From positions 1 to 41,134 of the forward strand of contig JAXHVB010000134.1 of assembly GCA_034189125.1 (NCBI GenBank): DNA of 41,134 nucleotides. Reading direction: 5' to 3'. Under the pieces are notes generated by a model. It was not told the origin of the DNA. It searched no databases and saw nothing but the letters and a program-made list of their open reading frames with translations. Below, one piece after another: positions 7,978 to 16,466 of the stretch. Numbering within the stretch: position 1 is the stretch's first letter; each line of letters opens with the position of its first letter. The position numbers and the translations under genes are program-made. The DNA comes from UBA5862 sp002408105 (lineage in GTDB: Bacteria; Pseudomonadota; Gammaproteobacteria; Pseudomonadales; UBA5862).

Positions 7978-8928
7978 ATGCAGCCCACAGCCGGTTTGTC
8001 GGCAGCGCGCCACTACACCGAGTTCGGCGACCTTTTGACGCTGCGCCATGGCAACGACCAGGATTCCGAGCGGTTGCGGGAGGTCGCCGAGCAGTTTGAA
8101 TCCCTGTTCGTCCAGATGGTGATGCGCTCGATGCGCGAATCGACGCGAGCGCTCACCGGAGGCGAAAGCCTGCTGGGTAGCCGCGAAACCGAGATGTATG
8201 AGGACATGCTCGACAGCCAGATTGGGCTTGCGCTGGGGGGCCGGATCGGGCTTGCTCCGATGATCCTACGTTCGCTGGAGGGCCGCCAGGCGGGCATTGG
8301 CACTGGAGGTGGTGAGCCCAACGTCTTGCCGCCGAGACGCACAGACTTGCCGGTGCCTCGGCAACCTTCAGCGGACCAAGATACCCCGCTGCCGGTCGCG
8401 GCGCCAGGCAGCGCCCCGGAACAGGCCGATTCACGGACTTTTGTTGCCGCAGTCTTGCCGTGGGCGAAGTCGGCTGCGGAGCGCTTGGGTGTAGACCCCC
8501 ACTTGCTGGTGGCGCAAGCCGCGCTGGAGACCGGTTGGGGTCGCCACCTGATCCAAGGCGTAGATGGTGCGTCCAGCCACAACCTGTTCAATATCAAGGC
8601 CGATCGCCGCTGGGATGGCCCGGCTGCGATGGTCGAGACTGTCGAGTATCGGGACGGGGTACCACTGCGGGAGCGGGCGCGGTTTCGTGTCTATGGCTCG
8701 TTCGCCGACAGTTTCGCCGACTACGCCAACTTCGTGCAGCAGGACCGCTACCGCGCCGCCGTTGCGGCGGCAGAGTCACCCAGGCGCTACATGCAGGGCT
8801 TGCAGCAAGCCGGGTATGCGACAGACCCCAAGTACGCTGACAAGGTGCTGTCGGTGTATTCACGCATTCGGGGGGATTCCCCCCTGGGCCTGGCCGCGAC
8901 CCACCCAACCCACCTGCGGGGTGACTGA
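7978..8928 (+). CDS. flgJ: Bifunctional rod scaffold and peptidoglycan hydrolase FlgJ
   Basis: Bifunctional 316-residue protein. The N-terminal ~100 residues are the rod-capping domain (EQFESLFVQMVMRSMRES near 38-55). A proline-rich linker spans ~105-150. The C-terminal half is a GH73-type beta-N-acetylglucosaminidase that opens the wall for the rod (LLVAQAALETGWGRHLI; HNLFNIKADRRWDG; SFADSFADYANFV). Glu184 and Asp248, the catalytic residues known in enterobacterial FlgJ, fall at the same numbers here, so the enzyme should be active. Its stop overlaps the flgK start by one base (TGATG). Confidence 0.95.
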   Translation: MQPTAGLSAARHYTEFGDLLTLRHGNDQDSERLREVAEQFESLFVQMVMRSMRESTRALTGGESLLGSRETEMYEDMLDSQIGLALGGRIGLAPMILRSLEGRQAGIGTGGGEPNVLPPRRTDLPVPRQPSADQDTPLPVAAPGSAPEQADSRTFVAAVLPWAKSAAERLGVDPHLLVAQAALETGWGRHLIQGVDGASSHNLFNIKADRRWDGPAAMVETVEYRDGVPLRERARFRVYGSFADSFADYANFVQQDRYRAAVAAAESPRRYMQGLQQAGYATDPKYADKVLSVYSRIRGDSPLGLAATHPTHLRGD

Positions 8929-10889
8929 TGTCCAGTGATCTGTTGAACATTGCGCTGTCCGGTGTGAATGCCAACCGGATTCGACTTGGCGTGACAGGAC
9001 AAAACATCTCCAACGCCAACGTAGAGGGCTACTCACGGCAAGATGTCCGCTTGGCCACGCGCCCCTCGCAATTGCAGGGTGGGTTTTTCCTTGGCAACGG
9101 AGTCAGTGTCGCGGAACTTCAGCGGGCCAGTGACGACTTCACTGTCGCACAGTTGCACGCTGACACCGCAAGGCACCATGAAACCGATGCGTACCGCCAA
9201 CGCCTGGAAGCTCTGGACGCAGTGCTTTCCAGCGACACCATGGGGCTTGGTGGCCATCTGGACCGTTTTTTCCAAAGCCTTCAGGCGGCAGCGGACGACC
9301 CCACGTCCACCGTTGCTCGCGAAGTGGTGCTGGCAGAGTTGACCACCTTGACCGAACGCTTCAGTGCGTTGCAGGCGCGCATGGACTCCGAACGCGCTGC
9401 AGTGAACACCCAACTGACGTACAGCGCCGCCCAGGTCACCGAGTTGGCAAGTGCCGTCGCCGACGCCAACCGCGCGATCGCCGAGCGCACCTCAGCCCAG
9501 GGCACCCCGCCGGCCGAATTGCTGGACCAGCGTGACCAGTTAATCCGCGATCTGTCTCGCTACGTCGAGGTTCAGACCGTCAAGCAGTCCGACGGATCGG
9601 TGAATCTCTATGTGCAGAAAGGCCTGGCACTCGTGGTGGGCGGCACGGCGAACCCGATCGATGCAGCCAAACACCCCCTCGATCGAGACACGCAGGCACT
9701 GTACCTGACCGTGAACGGCCATCGCGAGCTGCTCAACGGGAGCAAGCTTGGCGGAGAGGTTGGTGGGTTGTCGCGCTACCTCGAAGACGGCTTGCAACCG
9801 GCGCAAAACGAACTGGGTCGTGTCGCACTCGGGCTTGCTGACGCCATGAACCGACAGCACGCGCTCGGGATGGACCGCAATGGAATCGGCGGCGGGTTGT
9901 TGTTCTCTGACCCCAACAGCACTTATGCAACCACCCACCGCGCATTTCCAGCGGAGGGCAATGTCGGGCCGGCAGACCGCAACATCGCCGTGTCCATCAT
10001 CGACAGCCAGCGGTTGGTGGCGAGTGACTACCGACTGGAACTGACCGCGTCGAGCAACTATGCCCTCATTCGTCTGCAAGACGGCGCGCAAGTGGCGGCA
10101 GGTCCAATGACCGGGGTTCCCCTGACATTCGCAGTGGACGGCCTGGAAATCGAATTGACCTCTGGCTCGTTTCAATCCGGAGATCAGTTTCTGATTTCTC
10201 CCTTCCGGACCGCAGCGGCGGATTTGGAACCGGCGATTGCAGCGCCGGCTGACCTCGCCTTGGCGCAGCCGGTTCGAGGCGAGGCAGTCCTTGCCAACCT
10301 CGGATCGGCGGTGATCGAGGTTGCTGCGGTCAACAGCCGGACCGCGTTCGATGCATCGGGAAGCGGTGCACTGCCGCTCGAGATCCAGTTCGCCAGCCCG
10401 CCGACGAGCTACGCTGTAACCGACGGAGGCGGGGGTGTCGTTGCCACGGGGTTGGCCTATCCACCACCCGCTGGGTCCAACCTGCTGCCAAGCCAGCTTG
10501 GCCTGCAGCTGCACCTCAGCGGCACACCCGCCGCTGGCGACCGGTTTGTGCTGGAGGCCAACACCGGCGGCATCGGTGACAACCGCAACGGCCTCGCCCT
10601 CGGGGGGCTGCGCAATGCTGCGTTGCTCGGCACAGGGACCTTGTCTCTGCGACAAGCCTTCGATCGCGCTGCAGGACAGGTCGGCAGCCTCAGCGCCCAG
10701 GCGCAAACCGAGGCTGGTGCCGCGGAGAGTCTCTTGAGGGGCAGCGAGTCCAGTCAGGCCGCGTTCTCCGGGGTCAATTTGGATGAAGAGGCCGCCAAAA
10801 TGCTGGAGTACGAAAATGCATACAACGCGTCTGCAAGGCTGATCCAAGTCGCGGACCAGTTGTTCGATGTGTTACTCGACGCCTTTTGA
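8928..10889 (+). CDS. flgK: Flagellar hook-filament junction protein 1 (HAP1) FlgK
   Basis: First junction protein between hook and filament, 653 residues against 547 in E. coli. The N-terminus has LLNIALSGVNANRIRLGVTG and ISNANVEGYSRQDVRL, and the C-terminus NLDEEAAKMLEYENAYNASA, all standard FlgK. The central expansion contains two copies of a beta-rich module at about residues 366-426 and 481-546, related to one in FlgL. Long FlgK forms are known in Pseudomonas. Translation is coupled to flgJ through TGATG; flgL follows after 12 bases. Confidence 0.95.
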   Translation: MSSDLLNIALSGVNANRIRLGVTGQNISNANVEGYSRQDVRLATRPSQLQGGFFLGNGVSVAELQRASDDFTVAQLHADTARHHETDAYRQRLEALDAVLSSDTMGLGGHLDRFFQSLQAAADDPTSTVAREVVLAELTTLTERFSALQARMDSERAAVNTQLTYSAAQVTELASAVADANRAIAERTSAQGTPPAELLDQRDQLIRDLSRYVEVQTVKQSDGSVNLYVQKGLALVVGGTANPIDAAKHPLDRDTQALYLTVNGHRELLNGSKLGGEVGGLSRYLEDGLQPAQNELGRVALGLADAMNRQHALGMDRNGIGGGLLFSDPNSTYATTHRAFPAEGNVGPADRNIAVSIIDSQRLVASDYRLELTASSNYALIRLQDGAQVAAGPMTGVPLTFAVDGLEIELTSGSFQSGDQFLISPFRTAAADLEPAIAAPADLALAQPVRGEAVLANLGSAVIEVAAVNSRTAFDASGSGALPLEIQFASPPTSYAVTDGGGGVVATGLAYPPPAGSNLLPSQLGLQLHLSGTPAAGDRFVLEANTGGIGDNRNGLALGGLRNAALLGTGTLSLRQAFDRAAGQVGSLSAQAQTEAGAAESLLRGSESSQAAFSGVNLDEEAAKMLEYENAYNASARLIQVADQLFDVLLDAF

Positions 10890-10901
10890 CGGAGGCTGAA
10901 C

Positions 10902-12152
10902 ATGCGAATTTCAACGGCAGAGTGGGCAGCCCAGGGGCTGCGTGCGATTCTTGATCGACAGGCGTCGGTGGCCGACGCCCAGCATCAGGTCTCGAGTGGT
11001 CTTCGGGTGGAGCGTGCGGGTGATGATCCGGTCGCCTTTGCAGCGATTCAGCGGCTGGAACAGGACCTCTCCACCACCGACCAGTACCAACAAAACATTG
11101 CCTCGGCCCGCCAGACCTTGGGGGCTGAGGAAGCGGTGCTGCAACAGGTCACCGAACTGTTGCAGAGCGTTCGTCAGCTCAACATACAAGCCGGCGACGG
11201 CGCGCTGGATGCTGGGAGCCGCCGTGCCCTCGCCACCGAGGTTCGGACCCGGGTCGACGAATTGGTGGCCCGCCTCAATCAGCAAAATGCCCAAGGCGAA
11301 TACCTGTTCGCGGGCTACCAATCGCACCGCCAGCCCTTTGCCAAGGATGCCACGGGGCACTACCAGTTTGAGGGCGATCAGGGGGTCCGCGAACTGGAAG
11401 TTGCGCCGGGGGTGCGCACAGCCGTAAGCCACTCCGGTGCGGCATTGTTTGGCGCCGTGCTTGAGCCACGTGACCCCACGGTGGCCGCCGATGCTGCCAA
11501 CACCGGAACTCTGATTGCAAGTGCGGTTGCGGTGGCCGAGCAGGCCGCGCTCGACGCGAGTGCACTCAGCAGTACCAGTTGGCGAATCGAGTTTGGGGCC
11601 GGGCCGAGTTATCAGGTGATCGATCAGGGCACCGGCCTGCCCATCGCTGTTGATCAGCCGGAAGGCCATGGCGTCGGTCCGATCCCCTATGCCAGTGGAC
11701 AGCGGGTTGAATTTTCCGGGATCAACATCGAACTTAGCGGTGCCCCCAACCCAGGCGACCGCCTGTTGGTCACGCCGGGGTCGCAGACACAGCAAAGCCT
11801 TCCCAACATCGTGGCGGGCTTGGCCGATGCACTGGAGCAGGTCGCCGATGGGGCCATCGACGAACTGGAGTTTCAGGAACGCTTGGCCGATGCGCTGATT
11901 GGCGTCGATCAGGGCCTCGCTCATGTCGACCGGGCCCGCGGTCAAATCGGGGGTCGGCTCAATGGGCTGGATTCAATCGAAGCCAGCAATGCCGACTGGC
12001 AAATCGCCACCCAGGAAACGCTGACCGCACTCAAGGAAGTCGACTTTGCCGAGGCGGTCAGCCGGCTCAATCTGGAGTCGGTCGCCCTGCAGGCGGCGCA
12101 GCAGTCCTATGTGCGCACCATGAACCTGTCGCTGTTCAATTTCCTGCGCTGA
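10902..12152 (+). CDS. flgL: Flagellar hook-filament junction protein 3 (HAP3) FlgL
   Basis: Second junction protein, flagellin-like at both ends, 416 residues against 317 in E. coli. The N-terminal region has HQVSSGLRVERAGDDPVAFA, and the C-terminus (ALKEVDFAEAVSRLNLESVA ... YVRTMNLSLFNFL) resembles flagellin D0. Residues ~226-292 form an inserted beta-rich module similar to those in FlgK. GGAGG lies just before the ATG. It is the last gene of flgFGHIJKL; a weak hairpin (12159-12176) follows its stop. Confidence 0.94.
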   Translation: MRISTAEWAAQGLRAILDRQASVADAQHQVSSGLRVERAGDDPVAFAAIQRLEQDLSTTDQYQQNIASARQTLGAEEAVLQQVTELLQSVRQLNIQAGDGALDAGSRRALATEVRTRVDELVARLNQQNAQGEYLFAGYQSHRQPFAKDATGHYQFEGDQGVRELEVAPGVRTAVSHSGAALFGAVLEPRDPTVAADAANTGTLIASAVAVAEQAALDASALSSTSWRIEFGAGPSYQVIDQGTGLPIAVDQPEGHGVGPIPYASGQRVEFSGINIELSGAPNPGDRLLVTPGSQTQQSLPNIVAGLADALEQVADGAIDELEFQERLADALIGVDQGLAHVDRARGQIGGRLNGLDSIEASNADWQIATQETLTALKEVDFAEAVSRLNLESVALQAAQQSYVRTMNLSLFNFLR

Positions 12153-12158
12153 ACGCCA

Positions 12159-12176
12159 GCGACGTGCGCCCGTCGC
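12159..12176 (+). terminator. Weak hairpin after flgL
   Basis: GCGACG, a TGCGCC loop and CGTCGC form a 6-bp GC-rich stem six bases after the flgL stop. A TTTT run comes only about 11 bases later, so termination would be inefficient. It may partly separate flgL from fliC transcription. Confidence 0.35.
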
Positions 12177-12250
12177 AATTCGGTCTGTTTTAAGCCGGAA
12201 TTCTGGCGCCGGGCACTGCAAAAAAACCTGAATTATTCAGTAGTTAGGGC

Positions 12251-12277
12251 TAAACCTACCGCCACGCTTGCCGATAA
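12251..12277 (+). promoter_or_regulatory. Sigma-28 (FliA) promoter of fliC
   Basis: TAAA at 12251-12254, exactly 15 bases, then GCCGATAA at 12270-12277: a perfect match to the proteobacterial FliA consensus. Transcription should start near 12285, giving a leader of about 80 nt before the flagellin ATG. Expression is therefore late and released when FlgM is exported. A 13-base palindrome (12228-12240) lies just upstream. Confidence 0.93.
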
Positions 12278-12330
12278 CCTCCTTGGGAGCGGTGAATATC
12301 GATCACACGGTATGTCCGCTGAAATGGAAC

Positions 12331-12346
12331 GGAACCAACAGGTTCC
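12331..12346 (+). other. Hairpin in the fliC leader next to the ribosome binding site
   Basis: GGAACC, an AACA tetraloop and GGTTCC form a 6-bp perfect stem ending three bases before a very strong Shine-Dalgarno (AGGAGGAG, 12350-12357). It lies within the predicted 5' untranslated RNA of flagellin. It could stabilise the message or tune initiation; this role is inference. Confidence 0.5.
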
Positions 12347-12363
12347 TGTAGGAGGAGCACACA

Positions 12364-13887
12364 ATGGCTCTCGGTATAGCGACCAACCTGGCGTCCATCA
12401 ACGCCCAGCGCAACCTGTCCGGCACGTCGGACGCCCTGAACACCAGTCTGCAACGTCTGTCTTCCGGACTGCGCATCAACAGCGCCAAAGACGACGCTGC
12501 TGGACTGCAAATCTCCAACCGCCTGACCAGCCAGGTCAATGGCCTCAACCAAGCGGTGCGCAACGCCAACGACGGCATCTCTTTGGCACAGACCGCAGAG
12601 GGTGCACTGCAAGAATCCACCAACATCCTGCAGCGGATGCGGGTGCTTTCGATCCAGGCTGCCAACGCCTCCAACGGCGCGTCCGAGCGCAGTGCGTTGA
12701 ACCAGGAAGTGACCCAGCTGAAAGCCGAACTGGACCGGATTGCCAACAACACCAGTTTCGGCAGCCAAAAATTGCTTAACGGGACGTTTTCTTCAAAAGC
12801 ATTCCAGGTGGGCTCGAACGCCAACGAAACCGTGCGGTTCTCGATCACTTCAGCCCAGACCGATGACCTTGGCAGCATCAATACCGTGTCGTTCGCGAAT
12901 TTTGACGTTGCCAACGAATCCTCGGCCGTCACGGCCGCCAACCTGGCGAGCACCAACAACATCGCTTCGCAGACCCTCACCTTCACCGTAGATGGATCGG
13001 CCACTGCGCTGAACGTCTCCGCAGGGGCATCTGCCGCTGATGTGGCCGACCAGATCAACGCCAACGTGTCAGGTGTTGCCGCAGACGCCAAGAGCGGGGC
13101 TCGCATTGCGGTCACCGCTGACGACGGTGCAGACGGTGTGACCCTGGAAGTCAATGGAGTCAGCATCGGCGCACAAACTGGCGGCAGTGCCGCGGCCCTC
13201 GGCGGCGCCATTGCCACAGCCATTCAGAACAACAGCGCCCTCGGTGGCTTGACGGTGACGGACAACGGCGATGGCACTGTGGATGTCGTGGACGAGACGG
13301 GCAATGACGTCACCGTGACCTTCGCCGCAGTGGCGGCCGGTGGTAGCGGCAGCGCCTCGACAGTGACTGTCGACACCCTGCTGTACGATGGCAGTGCGGA
13401 AGGAACGGCGGTGAGCCTGACCCAAGGTGGCACCGACAGCATCAAGGTCACCGGTGACATCCAGTTCACCACGAGCCTTAGCAGCAGCAGCTCGATTTCA
13501 GTGGCCACCACCAACACCTCTGGTGGAATCATGACGTCGGCAACGGGTGCGGGCACGGTTGCGACCTCTTCGCAACGGATTCAGGACGTCGACATCAGCA
13601 CGGCTTCCGGCGCACAGACCGCGTTGGGCCTGATCGACTCTGCAATCGCGCAGATTGACTCTTCCCGTGCGACCTTGGGTGCCGTGCAAAGCCGGTTCTC
13701 TTCCACCATCTCCAACCTGCAAAACGTATCCGAGAACGCAGCCGCAGCGCGCTCGAGGATTCGCGATGCGGACTTTGCCGCGGAGACTGCCGCGCTGACC
13801 AAAGCGCAGGTGTTGCAGCAGGCCGGGTTGTCCATGCTGTCGCAGGCGAACGCCCTGCCGCAGCAAGTGCTCTCGCTCCTGCAGTAA
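12364..13887 (+). CDS. fliC: Flagellin FliC
   Basis: Filament subunit, 507 residues. The N-terminal D0/D1 region (RNLSGTSDALNTSLQRLSSG, then LRINSAKDDAAGLQISNRLT) and the C-terminal D1/D0 region (VSENAAAARSRIRDADFAAE, ending in LPQQVLSLLQ) are classical. The variable centre (~200-400) is rich in Ala, Ser, Thr and Gly, with a Flagellin_IN-like part at about 203-320. No cysteine is present. The start follows AGGAGGAG. It has its own sigma-28 promoter, and a GC-rich hairpin follows the gene. The Ser/Thr richness would permit glycosylation, but no glycosyltransferase gene is in the window. Confidence 0.97.
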   Translation: MALGIATNLASINAQRNLSGTSDALNTSLQRLSSGLRINSAKDDAAGLQISNRLTSQVNGLNQAVRNANDGISLAQTAEGALQESTNILQRMRVLSIQAANASNGASERSALNQEVTQLKAELDRIANNTSFGSQKLLNGTFSSKAFQVGSNANETVRFSITSAQTDDLGSINTVSFANFDVANESSAVTAANLASTNNIASQTLTFTVDGSATALNVSAGASAADVADQINANVSGVAADAKSGARIAVTADDGADGVTLEVNGVSIGAQTGGSAAALGGAIATAIQNNSALGGLTVTDNGDGTVDVVDETGNDVTVTFAAVAAGGSGSASTVTVDTLLYDGSAEGTAVSLTQGGTDSIKVTGDIQFTTSLSSSSSISVATTNTSGGIMTSATGAGTVATSSQRIQDVDISTASGAQTALGLIDSAIAQIDSSRATLGAVQSRFSSTISNLQNVSENAAAARSRIRDADFAAETAALTKAQVLQQAGLSMLSQANALPQQVLSLLQ

Positions 13888-13902
13888 CCGGTGTGTCGAG
13901 CC

Positions 13903-13934
13903 GCCACGGGGGAAGGCATTGCCTGCCCCGTGGC
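13903..13934 (+). terminator. GC-rich hairpin after fliC
   Basis: GCCACGGGG pairs with CCCCGTGGC, with a small inner GGC/GCC stem in the loop, 15 bases after the flagellin stop. There is no U tract downstream, so it may terminate poorly but could protect the 3' end of an abundant fliC message and reduce readthrough into flaG-fliD. Confidence 0.55.
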
Positions 13935-14062
13935 GACCGACCTCCAACCCGAGCCTCCTGTAAATTGACTCGCAAAAGACACGGGAGGGCTCAGGCCTTC
14001 TTTCAACCGAATCAGGGCTGAACAGGGTCTGTGACCCGAGGCCAGCCCACGAGGTAGGCGTG

Positions 14063-14539
14063 ATGGGCATCCATTCGATTGTTCAGCGCACCGAATCGAC
14101 CGCCACGCTGGCAACCCAGCGTGCGGCGCTATCGGAATCCACAGCCGCAGGTGCAGCGACCCGCGCGCAAGAAGCGGGTGCACTCGACTCAATCCCGGCT
14201 GGCAATGCCTCGCCGTTGCGGCGTGAAATTGCCGCGGAACCTCGGGCGGTTGCCGCAACTTCAGCCGATGCAGTGGTGGAACAACTGAACCAGTTCATTC
14301 AGCGCGTCTCGCGAGATTTGCAGTTCTCAGTGGACGAAGCCACCGGGAAATCCCTAATTACAGTGCGCGATGGAAAAACCGACGAGGTGATTCGACAAAT
14401 TCCGGCGGAACACCTGGTGAAGCTGGCCGCAGACTTGCAAGAAAGGTTGGAATCCGACCCAGGCCGGGGCAGTGGCGAGGGCCCTTCAGTTTCGGTCTTG
14501 CGGCCGGCGCTCGGTGGGTTGTTGCAGGCCGAGGCCTAG
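14063..14539 (+). CDS. flaG: FlaG-family protein
   Basis: Small protein of 158 residues. The C-terminal ~75 residues match the FlaG family: VVEQLNQFIQRVSRDLQFSV, then DEATGKSLITVRDGKTDEVI and RQIPAEHLVKLAADLQ. The N-terminal ~70 residues are Ala/Ser-rich and probably disordered. FlaG proteins influence filament length in several bacteria; the mechanism is unclear. The start could be GTG 14060 or ATG 14063; GAGG at 14051-14054 fits the ATG better. It lies in the usual place between flagellin and the filament cap gene. I see no sigma-54 or sigma-28 site directly upstream. Confidence 0.87.
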   Translation: MGIHSIVQRTESTATLATQRAALSESTAAGAATRAQEAGALDSIPAGNASPLRREIAAEPRAVAATSADAVVEQLNQFIQRVSRDLQFSVDEATGKSLITVRDGKTDEVIRQIPAEHLVKLAADLQERLESDPGRGSGEGPSVSVLRPALGGLLQAEA

Positions 14540-14595
14540 CAAGCTTGATTCCTCTGCCGTCACCCAGCGGTCCAGGTAGGTAAAGGTACAGACGC

Positions 14596-16416
14596 ATGAT
14601 TTCAGCCTTGGGAGTGGGTTCTGGATTGGACCTTGGAACCATCCTGACGGGCCTCGTCGAGGCCGAGGGCAGCGCCAAGCGCGCTCTACTCGATCGACAG
14701 GAAGCGGACGTACAGGTTCGCCTGTCTGGGTACGGTGCAGTGACTGCCGCAGTGGACGACTTCCGGGCTTCATTGGCATCGCTGAAGTCGCTGCAACCAT
14801 CCGCGCAGTTCAAGGCCTCTTCTTCCGATTCCTCCGTGGTCCAGGTTTCCGCCAGTGCATTGGCGCAACCAACCGACCTCGAAGTGGTGGTGGATCAGGT
14901 TGCGAGCGCACACCGTCTGGTGAGCCTTGCTGAGGCTTCAGCTTCTGTAGACCTCGGCGGCGGAACCCTGACGATTGAAAACGCTGCCGGCGAGACGTTC
15001 TCCGTATCGGTCTTGTCGGAGCTGAGCAGCCTGAATGACCTGCGCGATGCCATCAACGCGGCGGACGACAACTTTGGTGTGCAGGCCACGGTGATCAATA
15101 CCGGTAGCGCCAGCCACCTGGTGCTTGAAGGGCAAGGTGTCGGCAGCGACCACGCGTTGCAGTTGACCGTCACCGATGACGACGCAAACAACACGGATCT
15201 CTCAGGGTTGTCGCGCCTCGCCTTTGATGCCAGCGCACCTGTGGGGGGTGGGCAAAACATGACCCAGGCCCGGGCAGCCGTCGACGCCCAGATCGTTGTC
15301 AATGGTGTGACGATGACGAACGCTGCGGGCAACGGGTTCGAAGACGTCGTCATCGGTGTTGACCTGACCGCATTGGCCGTCTCGACCGACCCGGTAAAGG
15401 TGTCGGTTGCAGCCGAGACCGCCACGGCGCAAGCGATCTCGAGCGCACTCGGCGATTTTGTTGCCGCCTACAACGAGTTTCACAGTGGCCTCAGCAGCCT
15501 GACGGGCTATGACGCCGACGCGGGTCAGGCGGGTAGCCTGATTGGCGACAGCACAGTGCGTGGGTTGAGCGGTGGCCTCAGCACCATGCTGTTCCGCGAT
15601 TTCGATGGCATCGCGTCCGAACTCAACAACCTGACCAAACTCGGTTTGACGATCACCAGCTCCGGAACGCTGGAGCTTGACCAGGCAACCCTGGATCAGG
15701 CGCTCGACGCCGGTGGCGCAGAGGAAGTGGCGCTGCTCTTGGGGTCAGACGGTGAACCGTTCGATCAAAGGGCGCAACTGGAATCGGTTGGGTTTGCTTC
15801 CCCCAGCTCAGCACTTGGTGGCGGGACGCTAGAAATTGAGTACGCGGATGAAACCTTGAGCCTCACCATCACCGCGGGTGTCGATGATGGCTTGGCATCC
15901 ATCATTGATGCCATCAACAATGCGCCGACCAACCCTGGGGTGATCGCTGGATACCGCTTGCTTGATGACGGTTCCTACGCGTTGACGCTTTCCGGCTCAG
16001 AGCCTGGCGCTGCAATTCGGGTTGCCGTGGTCGATGACGATGGGAACGACTCGGATTCCACCGGTCTCTCACGGCTTGCGTTTGATCCCGATGCGGGGGT
16101 TACGCAACTTGCCGAGGTGACGCCGGCGCAACGCGAAACATCGGTGGGCTTTGCCGCCGCTCTTGATGGCCTGCTCGAGCGTTACAGCGGTGCGGACGGC
16201 TTGCTGCAAAGCAAAACAGATCAGTTGGACATTCAACTGACGGACATCGCGGACCAGCGGCTTGCGCTGGCGCGGTATCTGACCAAATTCGAATCCAATC
16301 TGCAGGCCCAGTTCTCTGTCCTCGACAGTTTGGTGAGCGAGCTGCAGAGCACGCAGGCATTTCTGACCACCCAACTCAGCGGCCTCGAAGCCTTGGCCAC
16401 ACGTCAGGCCGAGTGA
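14596..16416 (+). CDS. fliD: Flagellar filament cap protein FliD (HAP2)
   Basis: Filament cap that promotes flagellin polymerisation, 606 residues against about 470 in E. coli. The N-terminus is typical (GVGSGLDLGTILTGLVEAEG), the central segment holds AAVDAQIVVNGVTMTNAAGN near 227-246, and the C-terminal coiled coil ends near LVSELQSTQAFLTTQLSGLE. Two Flagellin_IN-like modules occur, at ~119-213 and ~407-500, each ending in GLSRLAFD; the second interrupts the C-terminal domain and explains the extra length. The ATG at 14596 follows flaG by 56 bases. fliS follows. Confidence 0.95.
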   Translation: MISALGVGSGLDLGTILTGLVEAEGSAKRALLDRQEADVQVRLSGYGAVTAAVDDFRASLASLKSLQPSAQFKASSSDSSVVQVSASALAQPTDLEVVVDQVASAHRLVSLAEASASVDLGGGTLTIENAAGETFSVSVLSELSSLNDLRDAINAADDNFGVQATVINTGSASHLVLEGQGVGSDHALQLTVTDDDANNTDLSGLSRLAFDASAPVGGGQNMTQARAAVDAQIVVNGVTMTNAAGNGFEDVVIGVDLTALAVSTDPVKVSVAAETATAQAISSALGDFVAAYNEFHSGLSSLTGYDADAGQAGSLIGDSTVRGLSGGLSTMLFRDFDGIASELNNLTKLGLTITSSGTLELDQATLDQALDAGGAEEVALLLGSDGEPFDQRAQLESVGFASPSSALGGGTLEIEYADETLSLTITAGVDDGLASIIDAINNAPTNPGVIAGYRLLDDGSYALTLSGSEPGAAIRVAVVDDDGNDSDSTGLSRLAFDPDAGVTQLAEVTPAQRETSVGFAAALDGLLERYSGADGLLQSKTDQLDIQLTDIADQRLALARYLTKFESNLQAQFSVLDSLVSELQSTQAFLTTQLSGLEALATRQAE

Positions 16417-16466
16417 TGCCGTCGCCGCTTCCAGGAGGCGGTAACTTCCAACACTTTAGGTGAGCC

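Noticed and set aside
9540..10847. 435-residue open frame on the - strand opposite flgK
   Set aside because: It lies wholly inside flgK, has no recognisable domain, and is expected from high GC content at third positions.
10911..11945. 344-residue open frame on the - strand opposite flgL
   Set aside because: Shadow of flgL; no domain or independent ribosome site.
12203..12220. Sigma-54-like sequence CTGGCGCCGGGCACTGCA upstream of fliC
   Set aside because: GG and GC are separated by 11 bases rather than the strictly required 10, and fliC has a perfect sigma-28 promoter.
12364..13887. Low-complexity centre of fliC as a tandem DNA repeat
   Set aside because: The similarity is at protein composition level (Ala, Ser, Thr, Gly); no exact tandem nucleotide repeat was visible.
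14506..14530. GG...GC pattern near the end of flaG as a promoter for fliD
   Set aside because: Spacing is nine bases and the -24 box is poor; no credible promoter for fliD was found.
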